A DNA stretch of 64,000 nt from an uncultured Saprospiraceae bacterium. Its GTDB lineage: Bacteria; Bacteroidota; Bacteroidia; Chitinophagales; Saprospiraceae. The notes below the pieces were generated by a model, which saw nothing but the letters and a program-made list of their open reading frames with translations, was not told where the DNA came from and searched no databases. Shown here piece by piece: positions 44,369 to 52,705 of the stretch (its first letter is position 1; the number at the start of each line of letters is the position of its first letter). A program made the translations under genes and the position numbers. Location: assembly GCA_937950315.1 (NCBI GenBank), contig CALFDU010000106.1, positions 1-64,000 of the forward strand, given 5' to 3'.

Positions 44369-46042
44369 TTGAGTTCTCGAAAAGAACATATAATTCCTAA
44401 TCCTGACGAATGGCCTATTACTAGGTTCTACGAAAAGCGATCTGAATTTATCAAAGCTTTGAATGAATATACATTCAAACGTCTCTCTGATAAAAATTCC
44501 GATATCGTTTCCGTGCTTGAAAAAACCATCTATATGGAAAAACAGCGCGTGAAAAATAAGCCATGGAAAGTCGATCCACCAGACGATAAAGAATATTGGA
44601 ATAGTTTGGGTCAGGAACTTGCATCTACAATTACACCAGAAGAAAAAATTGCTACCGCACAAAAGATTGTTTCTAGAATTGTGAATAGATATGGAGAAGA
44701 GATTGTGGGCGGCTTCGCTACAAAAACTTTTCGATTTGCTAGAAAAACCCTAACATCAGTTTTTAAAAGATTATTCAATAAAATCCATTTTCCATATTTA
44801 ATTAAGGCTTGGGGGAGTAAAGAGGATTTGTTTGAGAGAATCCAGGTATCGGGCAGTGTAGATGAAATAAGGTCATTGTTTCAAAAAGGTACAGTGATTT
44901 TGGTGCCCAATCATTTTAGTAACCTTGATTCTATTTTACTTGGATATGCGATTGATGCCAAAGTCGGGATCCCTGCATTCACATGGGGAGCTGGTCTGAA
45001 TCTTTTTGATGTAGAGATTTTAGCTCGGTATATGAATCGACTTGGAACGTATCGTGTGGATAGAAGGAAGAAAAATCCTATTTATCTGGAGACGTTGAAG
45101 GCCATGTCATCATTGTCCCAACATTTTGGATTGAACAATATATTTTTCCCTGGTGGAACCAGAAGTCGTTCAGGTTCGATGGAAAAAAACTTGAAGTTGG
45201 GATTGTTGCAATCGACCATGGAAGCTCAAAGATTAAATCTTCAAGAAGGCAATGGCAAAAAGATCATTATTGTTCCGGTTGTTTTAGGTTACCATTTTGT
45301 GCTTGAAGCAAAGAGTCTTATTGAAGGCCACTTGCGACAAGAAGGAAGAGAGAAATATACCCGTATAAGTTCTGGCACATCTGTGATTAAAAAGACATGG
45401 GTAGTGTTTAAAAACTTACTAAGGAAAGATTCCGATGTAACGATACATTTTTGCCAACCGATTGATGTAGTCGGAAACGCAGTTGATGCAGCAGGTGATT
45501 CTTATGACCAAACAGGTAAAAAAGTAGATATTAAGGATTATTTCAGTTTGGAAGACTCAATAAATAAAGATAATCAAAGAGAAAAAGTTTATACACAGAT
45601 TTTAGCCAACAAGATCATAGAAAGTTATAGAAAGGAGAACATCATACTGAGTTCTCATCTACTTGCATTTGTAGCTTTTGAACTAGCAAAGCAACAGTTT
45701 CCCGAAATCTCTGTTTATGAAATGGTGAATAAACTAAATAAGAATTTTATAATTGACGCGGAGCAATTACACACGGAACTTGCCAATGTGATCGCCCAGC
45801 TAAAAGTCAGAGAAGCTGACGGGGAAGTTTCTTTGTCTGATTCCGTTAATAAAGGGGCAACCATTTGTATTAGTGAAGGCATTAAGAAACTGGGCTTGTT
45901 TCACCAGACCAGACCAATCTATAGGAAAAATGTCAATTCTTTTAGTTCGGAAAGTTTAAAACTGCTTTATTATTATCATAACAGACTCAATGGATTTGGA
46001 ATCGAGGATCATATCTCCGCTTCCGCAAATTTGGTTGAGTAA
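44369..46042 (+). CDS. PlsB-like 1-acyl-glycerol-3-phosphate/glycerol-3-phosphate acyltransferase
   Basis: 557 aa. The acyltransferase block has VPNHFSNLDSILL (NHx4D, His ~182, Asp ~187), a YRVDRRKKNP contact, and FFPGGTRSRSGSM near 259-271, where the family's PEGTRS Glu is replaced by Gly. An ~180-residue N-terminal helical region and a ~170-residue C-terminal region make it longer than PlsC (~240), closer to PlsB size. It would acylate glycerol-3-P or lysophosphatidate at the membrane. Start is TTG; no in-frame ATG exists nearby, and a perfect -7 box precedes it. Confidence 0.8.
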   Translation: MSSRKEHIIPNPDEWPITRFYEKRSEFIKALNEYTFKRLSDKNSDIVSVLEKTIYMEKQRVKNKPWKVDPPDDKEYWNSLGQELASTITPEEKIATAQKIVSRIVNRYGEEIVGGFATKTFRFARKTLTSVFKRLFNKIHFPYLIKAWGSKEDLFERIQVSGSVDEIRSLFQKGTVILVPNHFSNLDSILLGYAIDAKVGIPAFTWGAGLNLFDVEILARYMNRLGTYRVDRRKKNPIYLETLKAMSSLSQHFGLNNIFFPGGTRSRSGSMEKNLKLGLLQSTMEAQRLNLQEGNGKKIIIVPVVLGYHFVLEAKSLIEGHLRQEGREKYTRISSGTSVIKKTWVVFKNLLRKDSDVTIHFCQPIDVVGNAVDAAGDSYDQTGKKVDIKDYFSLEDSINKDNQREKVYTQILANKIIESYRKENIILSSHLLAFVAFELAKQQFPEISVYEMVNKLNKNFIIDAEQLHTELANVIAQLKVREADGEVSLSDSVNKGATICISEGIKKLGLFHQTRPIYRKNVNSFSSESLKLLYYYHNRLNGFGIEDHISASANLVE

Positions 46043-46610
46043 TAAACAGAAAAAATTGAGGTACATTATATACGATGTTGAAGCAACATGTTGGAGGGGA
46101 AAGCCGCCAAAGGGAATAAACGAAGTCATCGAGATTGGTGCTGTTATGATAAATGATTACGGTGAGCTTATCTCAGAGTTTAACAAGTTCATCAAGCCAA
46201 CCGTAAATCCAATGTTGTCTGGGTTCTGTAAATCACTCACACACATATCTCAAGAGAATGTTGATTCGGCTGATGAATATCCTGAAGTCATTGATCAATT
46301 TAAAGAATGGATTGGTGTGGATGAAGATGATTATGTTCTTGGAGCCTGGGGTGATTTCGATAAACGAATCATCAGAGACAATTGTAAGTTACATAAAATT
46401 GAATCAGACTGGGTTGAATACTTTATCAATCTTAAGTCTCAATACAATACAGTAAAAGGCAATATGGGGCATGAGAAAAGTGGCTTAAAGGCCATCGTAG
46501 AAAAAGAGGGATTTGAATTTGATGGGGTCCATCACAGGGCTATTTCAGATGCAATGAATCTTGGGAAAGTTTTCTCTAAATACATGGATGAATGGGTCAT
46601 AGTTTGGTAA
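45990..46610 (+). CDS. DEDDh 3'-5' exonuclease, ERI-1/KapD-like
   Basis: 206 aa from ATG 45990, overlapping the previous gene by 53 bp; TTG 46035 or 46056 would shorten the unmatched N-terminus. Catalytic residues appear in YIIYDVEATCW (Asp, Glu), LGAWGDFDKRII (Asp) and HHRAISDAMNLGKVF (His, Asp). ERI-1/KapD-type exonucleases trim RNA or DNA 3' ends; its substrate here is unknown. The overlap suggests it is co-transcribed with the acyltransferase. Confidence 0.85.
   Translation: MDLESRIISPLPQIWLSNKQKKLRYIIYDVEATCWRGKPPKGINEVIEIGAVMINDYGELISEFNKFIKPTVNPMLSGFCKSLTHISQENVDSADEYPEVIDQFKEWIGVDEDDYVLGAWGDFDKRIIRDNCKLHKIESDWVEYFINLKSQYNTVKGNMGHEKSGLKAIVEKEGFEFDGVHHRAISDAMNLGKVFSKYMDEWVIVW
46018..46030 (+). 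repeat. 13-base word CGCTTCCGCAAAT
   Basis: Exact copy in the region where the acyltransferase and exonuclease genes overlap, so it is read in two frames at once. Confidence 0.8.
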
Positions 46611-46661
46611 ATTTAAGTATTCCTTATGCTCTAATTAACTGAGTTTAGGAACTTTTAGATA

Positions 46662-46669
46662 TAAATTTG
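46662..46669 (+). promoter_or_regulatory. -7 promoter element for the DUF4412 gene
   Basis: Perfect TAnnTTTG (TAAATTTG), giving a leader of about 26 nt to the ATG at 46701. Confidence 0.55.
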
Positions 46670-46700
46670 CAGTTATATACATGAACAATAAATACAAATA

Positions 46701-47411
46701 ATGAAAAAATTAATTCTTACTTTCTTTTCTCTCTGTCTCTTGGTAAACATATCTACCGCTCAGGATCAAGGTTATATCAAGATGGAAATTACTGATGTTG
46801 AAACAGACAACGCCGAAATGGCCGGTTACCTCGAAATGATGAAAGGAACTGAAACAGAATACTTCTATACTGAAGAAAAGTCATTGGTGAAGGCCAATAT
46901 GATGGGAGGTATGGTTGAAGTGACTACAATTGTTACCAATGAAGACGAATCAATGATGATGTTGATGAATGCCATGGGTAATAAGATGCAAATTGAAAGC
47001 ACCAAAGCTGAAAGAGAAATGGCAGAAGCCAAAGCACAAACGGAAACACCTGATATAGATGTCGTTTATGATGAGAATGTAACCAAAACCATTATGGGTT
47101 ATGAATGTATTAAAGCAGTGGTTACAGTCGGTAATCCAGGATCAGAAGAATCAATGACCATGGATATGTTTGTTGCCCCAGAATTGAAAATGAGTGCAAA
47201 AATGATCCAAGGTCTTGACAAAGCAGAAATCAAAGGTTTTCCATTACAATATATAATGGATGCAGGTGGTGTAATGAAACTTACAGTAACTGCTACAGAA
47301 ATAGAAGACACGGTGGACATTTCTGCTTTTGAAGTGAATACAAAAGGATATAAGAAAATGACCTTTGAGGAATTCCAAGAAACAATGTCTGCCATGGGCG
47401 GAGGTTTCTAA
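46701..47411 (+). CDS. Secreted DUF4412-type protein
   Basis: 236 aa. Signal peptide MKKLILTFFSLCLLVNISTAQ. The mature part is Met-rich (about 30 Met) with the pattern of DUF4412 proteins (EYFYTEEKSLVKANM... IMGYECIKAVV... ). The family is widespread in Bacteroidota, periplasmic, and of unknown function; it shares a barrel-like lipocalin/LolA-like look by inference only. Own promoter and terminator. Confidence 0.75.
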   Translation: MKKLILTFFSLCLLVNISTAQDQGYIKMEITDVETDNAEMAGYLEMMKGTETEYFYTEEKSLVKANMMGGMVEVTTIVTNEDESMMMLMNAMGNKMQIESTKAEREMAEAKAQTETPDIDVVYDENVTKTIMGYECIKAVVTVGNPGSEESMTMDMFVAPELKMSAKMIQGLDKAEIKGFPLQYIMDAGGVMKLTVTATEIEDTVDISAFEVNTKGYKKMTFEEFQETMSAMGGGF

Positions 47412-47430
47412 GAACCAATCAAGAATAAAT

Positions 47431-47468
47431 AAAAAGGGGAATCAAACGAAAGTTTGATTCCCCTTTTT
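47431..47468. terminator. Bidirectional terminator with GAAA tetraloop
   Basis: 17-bp perfect stem (AAAAAGGGGAATCAAAC and its complement) closed by GAAA, a GNRA tetraloop. Serves DUF4412 (plus) and the di-heme peroxidase (minus). Confidence 0.93.
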
Positions 47469-47482
47469 ATTTTACTTATAGC

Positions 47483-48652
47483 TTAAAATCGAAACGGATT
47501 CGAAAACTTTGGATCTCGTATCATTTCTTCATCAGTCAAAGTATGTAGAAAAGCCTCTAAGGCATCTACTTCCAACGAGTTAAGGTCTAGTGTTTGAATG
47601 ATTCCATTGGTTTGAAGTTTGTCATCCAGATTATCATGGGGCTTTACATTGTGATTGTAGTGCTCTATGACTTCTTTTAATGAATTAAATCTGCCATCGT
47701 GCATGTAAGGCGCAGTCATGGCAATGTTTCTCAATGATGGAATTTTAAATTGACCTTCATTTCTTCCATTATCACTATAGACTAGATCTAAGCCAATATT
47801 GGCTGTTCCTAAACTGGTACTATACTCACCATTGTTGCTATCATCTGCAGCAAAATTGGAGCCGCTATGACAAGAAGCACATTGTGCTTTATCACTAAAG
47901 AAAATAGCCATTCCAAATTTCTCCAATTCAGAAAAGTCTTCAAAGTCGTTGCTCAATGCTCTATCGAATGACGATTGTGTAGAAGTGATTGAAGCCAAAA
48001 ATTGCTCAAGTGCATTGGCAAACCTTGCTTCATCAATGGTAGGAACTCCATATGCTTTTTCAAATAACTCAGGGTAATAACTGATGGTTTTTAATTTCTC
48101 AATTAAAACATCCATGTCTTCCATGCCCATTTCTATGTGGTTTGTAACCGGTTCTGTAGCTAAGCCTGATAGTCTTTCTTGTCTGCTGTCCCAGAAGAAA
48201 TGATTGTTTACTGCAAGGTTTGAAAATCCCATGGAGTTACGTGAAGTAATTTTACCACCAAAGCCAGGGCTCAGGCCAAGTCCATCAGCAAAGGCCTTGT
48301 TTTGTTGATGACAACTAGCACAAGCAATGGAATTGTTTTTTGATAATTGACCATCGTAAAATAATACTCTACCTAAAGTGGCAGCATCATTGTTGTCTGT
48401 CTCAAAATTAATTTTTATAGCTCCAGGTGCAAAACCACCACTATTGGGAAAATTGGAATTTATTGACCCAATGATTTCGGTATTGGGGTTTTTTAAATTG
48501 TCCAAGTTTTGGTTGGCGGAAATGTAGTCATACGTTTCATCAGGAAGATTGAGAGCGAGTGCTGGATCATATTGAGGTGTCTCAATACTGCACGCGCAGA
48601 TGTTTAGCATCAATAGGGTGCCAAACACAGATAGGAATTGTATTCTGTGCAT
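47483..48652 (-). CDS. Di-heme cytochrome c peroxidase family lipoprotein (copy 1)
   Basis: 389 aa from the ATG at 48652 (a TTG at 48658 is also possible). N-terminal hydrophobic segment with a candidate lipobox Cys (NICAC). Heme sites CASCHQQNKAF (~111-115) and CASCHSGSNF (~258-262); TAPYMHDGRFNSLKEV carries the Met expected as sixth ligand of the high-potential heme, so it is CcpA-like rather than MauG-like, which has Tyr. GFGGKITSRNSM and EPVTNHIEMGMED are family motifs. It likely reduces peroxide or oxidises a partner protein in the envelope. Divergent from the heme/copper fusion gene; paralogue at 51378-52562. Confidence 0.9.
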   Translation of the reverse strand: MHRIQFLSVFGTLLMLNICACSIETPQYDPALALNLPDETYDYISANQNLDNLKNPNTEIIGSINSNFPNSGGFAPGAIKINFETDNNDAATLGRVLFYDGQLSKNNSIACASCHQQNKAFADGLGLSPGFGGKITSRNSMGFSNLAVNNHFFWDSRQERLSGLATEPVTNHIEMGMEDMDVLIEKLKTISYYPELFEKAYGVPTIDEARFANALEQFLASITSTQSSFDRALSNDFEDFSELEKFGMAIFFSDKAQCASCHSGSNFAADDSNNGEYSTSLGTANIGLDLVYSDNGRNEGQFKIPSLRNIAMTAPYMHDGRFNSLKEVIEHYNHNVKPHDNLDDKLQTNGIIQTLDLNSLEVDALEAFLHTLTDEEMIRDPKFSNPFRF

Positions 48653-48662
48653 AATCAAAGGT

Positions 48663-48729
48663 GTTTAACCCAATGTATATGTTTGTATTGGTGTATTCGA
48701 ATAAATGTTAAAATAATATTTGGTTAAAC
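48663..48729. promoter_or_regulatory. Candidate operator between divergent cytochrome genes
   Basis: Inverted repeat GTTTAACC (48663-48670) and GGTTAAAC (48722-48729), 51 bp apart, in the 113-bp divergent region; a short GGGG-TAAA-CCCC hairpin lies just downstream (48739-48750). No regulator gene is adjacent. Function is inference. Confidence 0.4.
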
Positions 48730-48765
48730 GTTAAATTCGGGGTAAACCCCTATAAAGTTGAAGTT

Positions 48766-50310
48766 ATGAAACGACACCTATATTTAATGGCTTTTTGTTG
48801 GTTTACTCCAACCCTCATCGAGGCTCAATCGGTAACTTGGGCAGAAGATATCGCACCGATTATTTATGAAAATTGTTCCTCTTGTCATCATGAAGGCGCA
48901 ATTGCTCCATTTAGCCTTATGAGCTATGAAGAAACCAAGACTCATGGATTTAATATTAGAAACGAGGTTGTACAGGGTTCGATGCCTCCTTGGCCAGCAG
49001 ATCCAGACTTTAAGCATTTTGTGGGAGAAGCGAATCTAAGCCAAGAAGAGATTGATGCCATTGATCTATGGGTTCAACAGGACTTTCCGATGGGAGACTT
49101 GACTCTAGAACCATCAGCTCCTACATTTTTGCCAGAAGGCTCTTTGCTCAATACCATTGACCATGTAGTTGCCATTGAGCCTTACACATTGCAGACAGAT
49201 GATGATGAGTATCGGTGGTTTGTCATAGACAATCCATTTGATGAAATCGTGCACATTAGTAAAATAGAAGTGATGGTTGGGCTTAAAGATGTTGTGCATC
49301 ATGCTGATCTTTTTCTTGATTACACAGATCAAAGTAAAAACTTTGACATGGAAGATCCTTTGCCTGGGTTCAATAGCTCTACCGGCTTCCCTAATAGTGA
49401 TTATTATATCAATGCTTGGCAACCTGGTGGTAATATAGCTAGATATCCAGAAGGATGGGGTATAACCTTAGATCCAGGTGCTTCTTTTGTCATTGAAATT
49501 CATTATGGTCCAGGTGCAATTGGACAAATTGATTCTACGTATATGAATTTGGAATTTGTCAATGATGTCCAGACTCCTAGATCGATTGGTACTGCATGGT
49601 TGTTGCAAGATTCAGCACCTGTGTTGGTTGATGGACCTTTGGTTATTCCAGCCAATCAAACCAAAACTTTTCATCAAGAACGTACTTTGAATTATGATTA
49701 TTCTATGATTTCAATATGCCCACACATGCACCTATTGGGTGCTTCATACAAAGTTTGGTTTGAAACTCCTGAAGGAGATTCCATCAATCTAATCAATATA
49801 CCAAAATGGGATTTCCATTGGCAAAAGTACTATACTTTTGAAACCATCCAGAAAGTCCCTGCTGGTTCAACCATCAAAAGCGAAGGCACCTACGATAATA
49901 CCGTTAATAATCATGACAATCCTAATTTTCCACCCATTGATGTTTCTCGTGGTCTCAATACTTCAGATGAGATGTTTTTGTGTTACTTTATATTTTCAGC
50001 TTACGAAGAAGGAGATGAGTTTGTAAGTTTAGATCCTGATTTGGTACCTAACAAAGAGTTGATTATTCCTAGCTTTGCTATAAATATATCTCCCAATCCA
50101 AGCCACGATTTTATAAGCTTATCCATTGAAGGCAAACAAGTAATTGATGAACTTTCAATCTTTGATGCTCAAGGCAAATTGGTGTACCGTGCTAGAGAGT
50201 ATCAAACATCAGAACAAATTGAAATTGACGCTTTGGAGGCTGGTGTTTATTATTTGGAAATCAAAGATGGAAAGAGTAGAGGGACGAGCCAGTTTATTAA
50301 GATAAAGTAA
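48766..50310 (+). CDS. T9SS-exported fusion of c-type heme domain and copper monooxygenase
   Basis: 514 aa. Signal peptide to ~21. Heme domain ~24-110 with CSSCHH (Cys37, Cys40, His41) and a likely Met ligand in GSMPPWP (Met73). Residues ~130-415 match a Cu type II ascorbate-dependent monooxygenase (PHM/DBH fold): HH178-179 (VVHHADLF), His246 (EIHYGPG), His320/His322 (CPHMHLLG) and Met403 (TSDEMFL) line up with the CuH and CuM ligands of PHM. T9SS type A tail from ~435 (INISPNPSHDFISL, GVYYLEIKDG). Known fold members hydroxylate C-H bonds using O2. Inference: the heme replaces ascorbate as electron donor. Substrate unknown. Confidence 0.83.
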   Translation: MKRHLYLMAFCWFTPTLIEAQSVTWAEDIAPIIYENCSSCHHEGAIAPFSLMSYEETKTHGFNIRNEVVQGSMPPWPADPDFKHFVGEANLSQEEIDAIDLWVQQDFPMGDLTLEPSAPTFLPEGSLLNTIDHVVAIEPYTLQTDDDEYRWFVIDNPFDEIVHISKIEVMVGLKDVVHHADLFLDYTDQSKNFDMEDPLPGFNSSTGFPNSDYYINAWQPGGNIARYPEGWGITLDPGASFVIEIHYGPGAIGQIDSTYMNLEFVNDVQTPRSIGTAWLLQDSAPVLVDGPLVIPANQTKTFHQERTLNYDYSMISICPHMHLLGASYKVWFETPEGDSINLINIPKWDFHWQKYYTFETIQKVPAGSTIKSEGTYDNTVNNHDNPNFPPIDVSRGLNTSDEMFLCYFIFSAYEEGDEFVSLDPDLVPNKELIIPSFAINISPNPSHDFISLSIEGKQVIDELSIFDAQGKLVYRAREYQTSEQIEIDALEAGVYYLEIKDGKSRGTSQFIKIK

Positions 50311-50390
50311 GTCTCTACCGAGATTATAGAGTCATGCTTTATGAAATTATTAGATATGATGATTCTATATTGGACTTACAAGACAATATT

Positions 50391-51296
50391 ATGAGGTATA
50401 TCATTTATGTTTTTATTTTTTTTATTCCTTCCAATGTATGCTTAGGTAGCAATGGTTGTAATAATAGCTTATTGAACATTGTGCCTTCTAATGAATTTGC
50501 CATTGTTGGTGAGGTTCAAAATATTCAAAGTAGTGTCTTATTTACGGATTCTCGATTGACTTTGCATGTGTCAGTCAAGCGTGTTTTAAAAGGAATGGTG
50601 AAGTCTGATTTTGTTGAGATTGAAATATCAAATTACTTTTTTTCTAACTACAGCTTAGAAAATGGTTTCCTATCATTCTTATTTTTCTTTAATGAGTCTT
50701 ACGAAGACAGTACAGTGTATTATTTATCCTCTCCGTGCTGTTGGTTCATATTGAGTGAGACAAATCAGTCTTTGCTTTATAAAACAGTTGATTTGATTTC
50801 TATCCATGAATCTAAAAGAGGTCGCGCTAGAATGAATGCAATTGTAGATTGGAGTTTAGGATGTCTCGAAGAAACAGGTATGGTCAGAGCTCAAGGAATG
50901 TTGTTATTTTTTACCACTGGTCCTTTCTTTTATTATCACGATCAAAAAGAGCGGTACTGTCGCAAATTCAAATACGTTCTAAAGCCGCATCAACGAAAAA
51001 CACTTGTAGAGTACTTTTTAACCAAGGAAACTTTATTATGGGGAGATATTAAAATATTGCCATTGATAAAAAGAGGCCACAAAAAAGCAATTTATTCCAA
51101 GATGGTTGAGTCATTAAAATCTTATGACGATGCCAACTATCCTTGGATGCTTGAAATGAATCTTATGCATGAAATTGTAAGCTTGAACAATGATGAAAGG
51201 CTAATAGAAATTTTACATCAAATTGAAACAGTGGGGATATATTCATGTTCAGAGGAGTTAAAGAAATTAACCAAGCTGTTTATTAGTAATATGTAA
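50391..51296 (+). CDS. Secreted protein of unknown function
   Basis: 301 aa from the ATG at 50391 (the ORF opens at 50334, but Met at 50391 starts a signal peptide, MRYIIYVFIFFIPSNVCLGS). Mature region begins with a beta-rich domain (FAIVGEVQNIQSS, VSVKRVLKGMVKSDFVEIEIS) that vaguely recalls netrin/TIMP-like OB folds seen in secreted Bacteroidota proteins; several Cys (CC at the LSSPCCWF stretch). I recognise no family with confidence. It lies 80 bp after the heme/copper gene in the same direction and within the redox locus. Confidence 0.6.
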   Translation: MRYIIYVFIFFIPSNVCLGSNGCNNSLLNIVPSNEFAIVGEVQNIQSSVLFTDSRLTLHVSVKRVLKGMVKSDFVEIEISNYFFSNYSLENGFLSFLFFFNESYEDSTVYYLSSPCCWFILSETNQSLLYKTVDLISIHESKRGRARMNAIVDWSLGCLEETGMVRAQGMLLFFTTGPFFYYHDQKERYCRKFKYVLKPHQRKTLVEYFLTKETLLWGDIKILPLIKRGHKKAIYSKMVESLKSYDDANYPWMLEMNLMHEIVSLNNDERLIEILHQIETVGIYSCSEELKKLTKLFISNM

Positions 51297-51327
51297 AGTA
51301 CCGTTTTAAGTTTGGATGATTCAAACC

Positions 51328-51364
51328 AAAAAAAAGGCCAGGTGATTTACCTGGCCTTTTTTTA
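51328..51364. terminator. Bidirectional terminator
   Basis: AGGCCAGGT and ACCTGGCCT stem (51335-51343 / 51349-51357) with loop GATTT, A-run left and T-run right. Ends the unknown secreted gene and the second peroxidase. Confidence 0.92.
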
Positions 51365-51377
51365 TCTGTATGTCTTA

Positions 51378-52562
51378 TTATATTTCAAACGGATTAGAGA
51401 ATGCTGGGTTTGTTATAAAGTCTTCATCTGTTAGTGTGTGTAAAAATGCTTCCAAAGCATCAAGTTCCAAAGATGATAAGTTCATCTTTATAGGATGACC
51501 ATCTTGTTGAAGTTTAAAATCTAGGTTAGGGTGGGCTTGTATTCCTGTGTTGTAAAATTCAAGAACTTCTCTAAGTGTTTCGTATCTACCATCATGCATA
51601 TATGGAGCAGTCAATGTAATATTTCTAAGCGATGGAATTTTAAATTCTCCACCAAATCCATCTTCTCTTCCTTCATCTGCATAATCAAGATCCAAGCCAA
51701 TATTTGTAGTTCCTCTTGAAGGATTATAGTATTGGTCAACTGCATCTGGAGCAGCAAAATTTGCTCCTGTATGGCAACTGCCGCAGAGCGCTTTATCGCT
51801 ATAGAAAATAGCCATTCCTAATTTCTCCAAAGAAGAGAATTCTTCAAAGTCATTTTGAAGTGCTCTGTCATATGTAGAATTGGTTGAAGTAATTGAAGCC
51901 AAAAATTCAGAAATTGCTTGACTGAACTGTTGCTCTGTGATTGTTTCAGTACCAAAAGCTTTCTTAAATAACTCTGGATAATAAGATACATTTCTCAATT
52001 TATTCATCAATTCAGGAAGATCTTCAATCCCCATTTCAATGTGATTTGTGATCGGTTCACCAATCAGATCTTGTAATGTTCTTTGTCTTGAATCCCAAAA
52101 GAAGTTGTTGCCCAAAGCAAGGTTTTGGAATGAAAGAGAATTTCTTGTGGTTCTCTCACCGCCGAAGCCTGTACTGAATTCATCTCCATCAGAAAATGCT
52201 TTAGATTGAATATGGCAACTTGCACATGCGGTTGCATTGTTTTTGGAAAGTTTGCCATCGTAGAATAAAACTCTACCCAATGTTGCTATGTCATTGTTTG
52301 TAACTTCTTGTGTTATGGACTGCCCAATATTGGTCCCGACAGTACCTACCGCAAATTGGGTAGAAAAGGAGTTGACCAAATCCATGTCAGGCATACTGAT
52401 ATCATTAACTACCTTACTAGTAGATACATAATCGTATGCTTGTGCTGGAAGAAGAGGAACTGCAGAATGCTCAGAAACAAAGACTGTAGGCTCTCTATCA
52501 CAAGAGGCTAATAGGAAAAGTGATATAATTCCCACTAAAATTGTCCAATAAATAGATTTCAT
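51378..52562 (-). CDS. Di-heme cytochrome c peroxidase family lipoprotein (copy 2)
   Basis: 394 aa. Clear lipobox LLASC (Cys21) followed by DREPT. Heme sites CASCHIQSKAF (~112-116) and CGSCHTGANF (~261-265); TAPYMHDGRYETLREV holds the Met ligand. Same architecture and closely similar motifs to copy 1 (shared EP(I/V)TNHIEMG(I/M)ED, ASITSTxS(S/T)(F/Y)DRAL). Divergence is well past a recent duplication. It likely resides on the outer membrane's inner or outer face. Together with copy 1 it brackets the copper monooxygenase gene. Confidence 0.9.
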   Translation of the reverse strand: MKSIYWTILVGIISLFLLASCDREPTVFVSEHSAVPLLPAQAYDYVSTSKVVNDISMPDMDLVNSFSTQFAVGTVGTNIGQSITQEVTNNDIATLGRVLFYDGKLSKNNATACASCHIQSKAFSDGDEFSTGFGGERTTRNSLSFQNLALGNNFFWDSRQRTLQDLIGEPITNHIEMGIEDLPELMNKLRNVSYYPELFKKAFGTETITEQQFSQAISEFLASITSTNSTYDRALQNDFEEFSSLEKLGMAIFYSDKALCGSCHTGANFAAPDAVDQYYNPSRGTTNIGLDLDYADEGREDGFGGEFKIPSLRNITLTAPYMHDGRYETLREVLEFYNTGIQAHPNLDFKLQQDGHPIKMNLSSLELDALEAFLHTLTDEDFITNPAFSNPFEI

Positions 52563-52705
52563 AATAACTAATTTGTTAACGTTGTTCTTGAATCGTTGTA
52601 TAAGATATAGTAATAAAACGATAAATGCTGCTAAAGCGTTGGTGATTTACCGGTTATATATTCATTTTAACGCAAATATTTAGACAATATTAGTAATTGG
52701 CCTAG

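Noticed and set aside
52320-52360. Further loose matches to the 13-base word (e.g. near 52349, 24230, 50953, 22977)
   Set aside because: They match about 10-11 of 13 positions only and cannot be separated from chance by eye.
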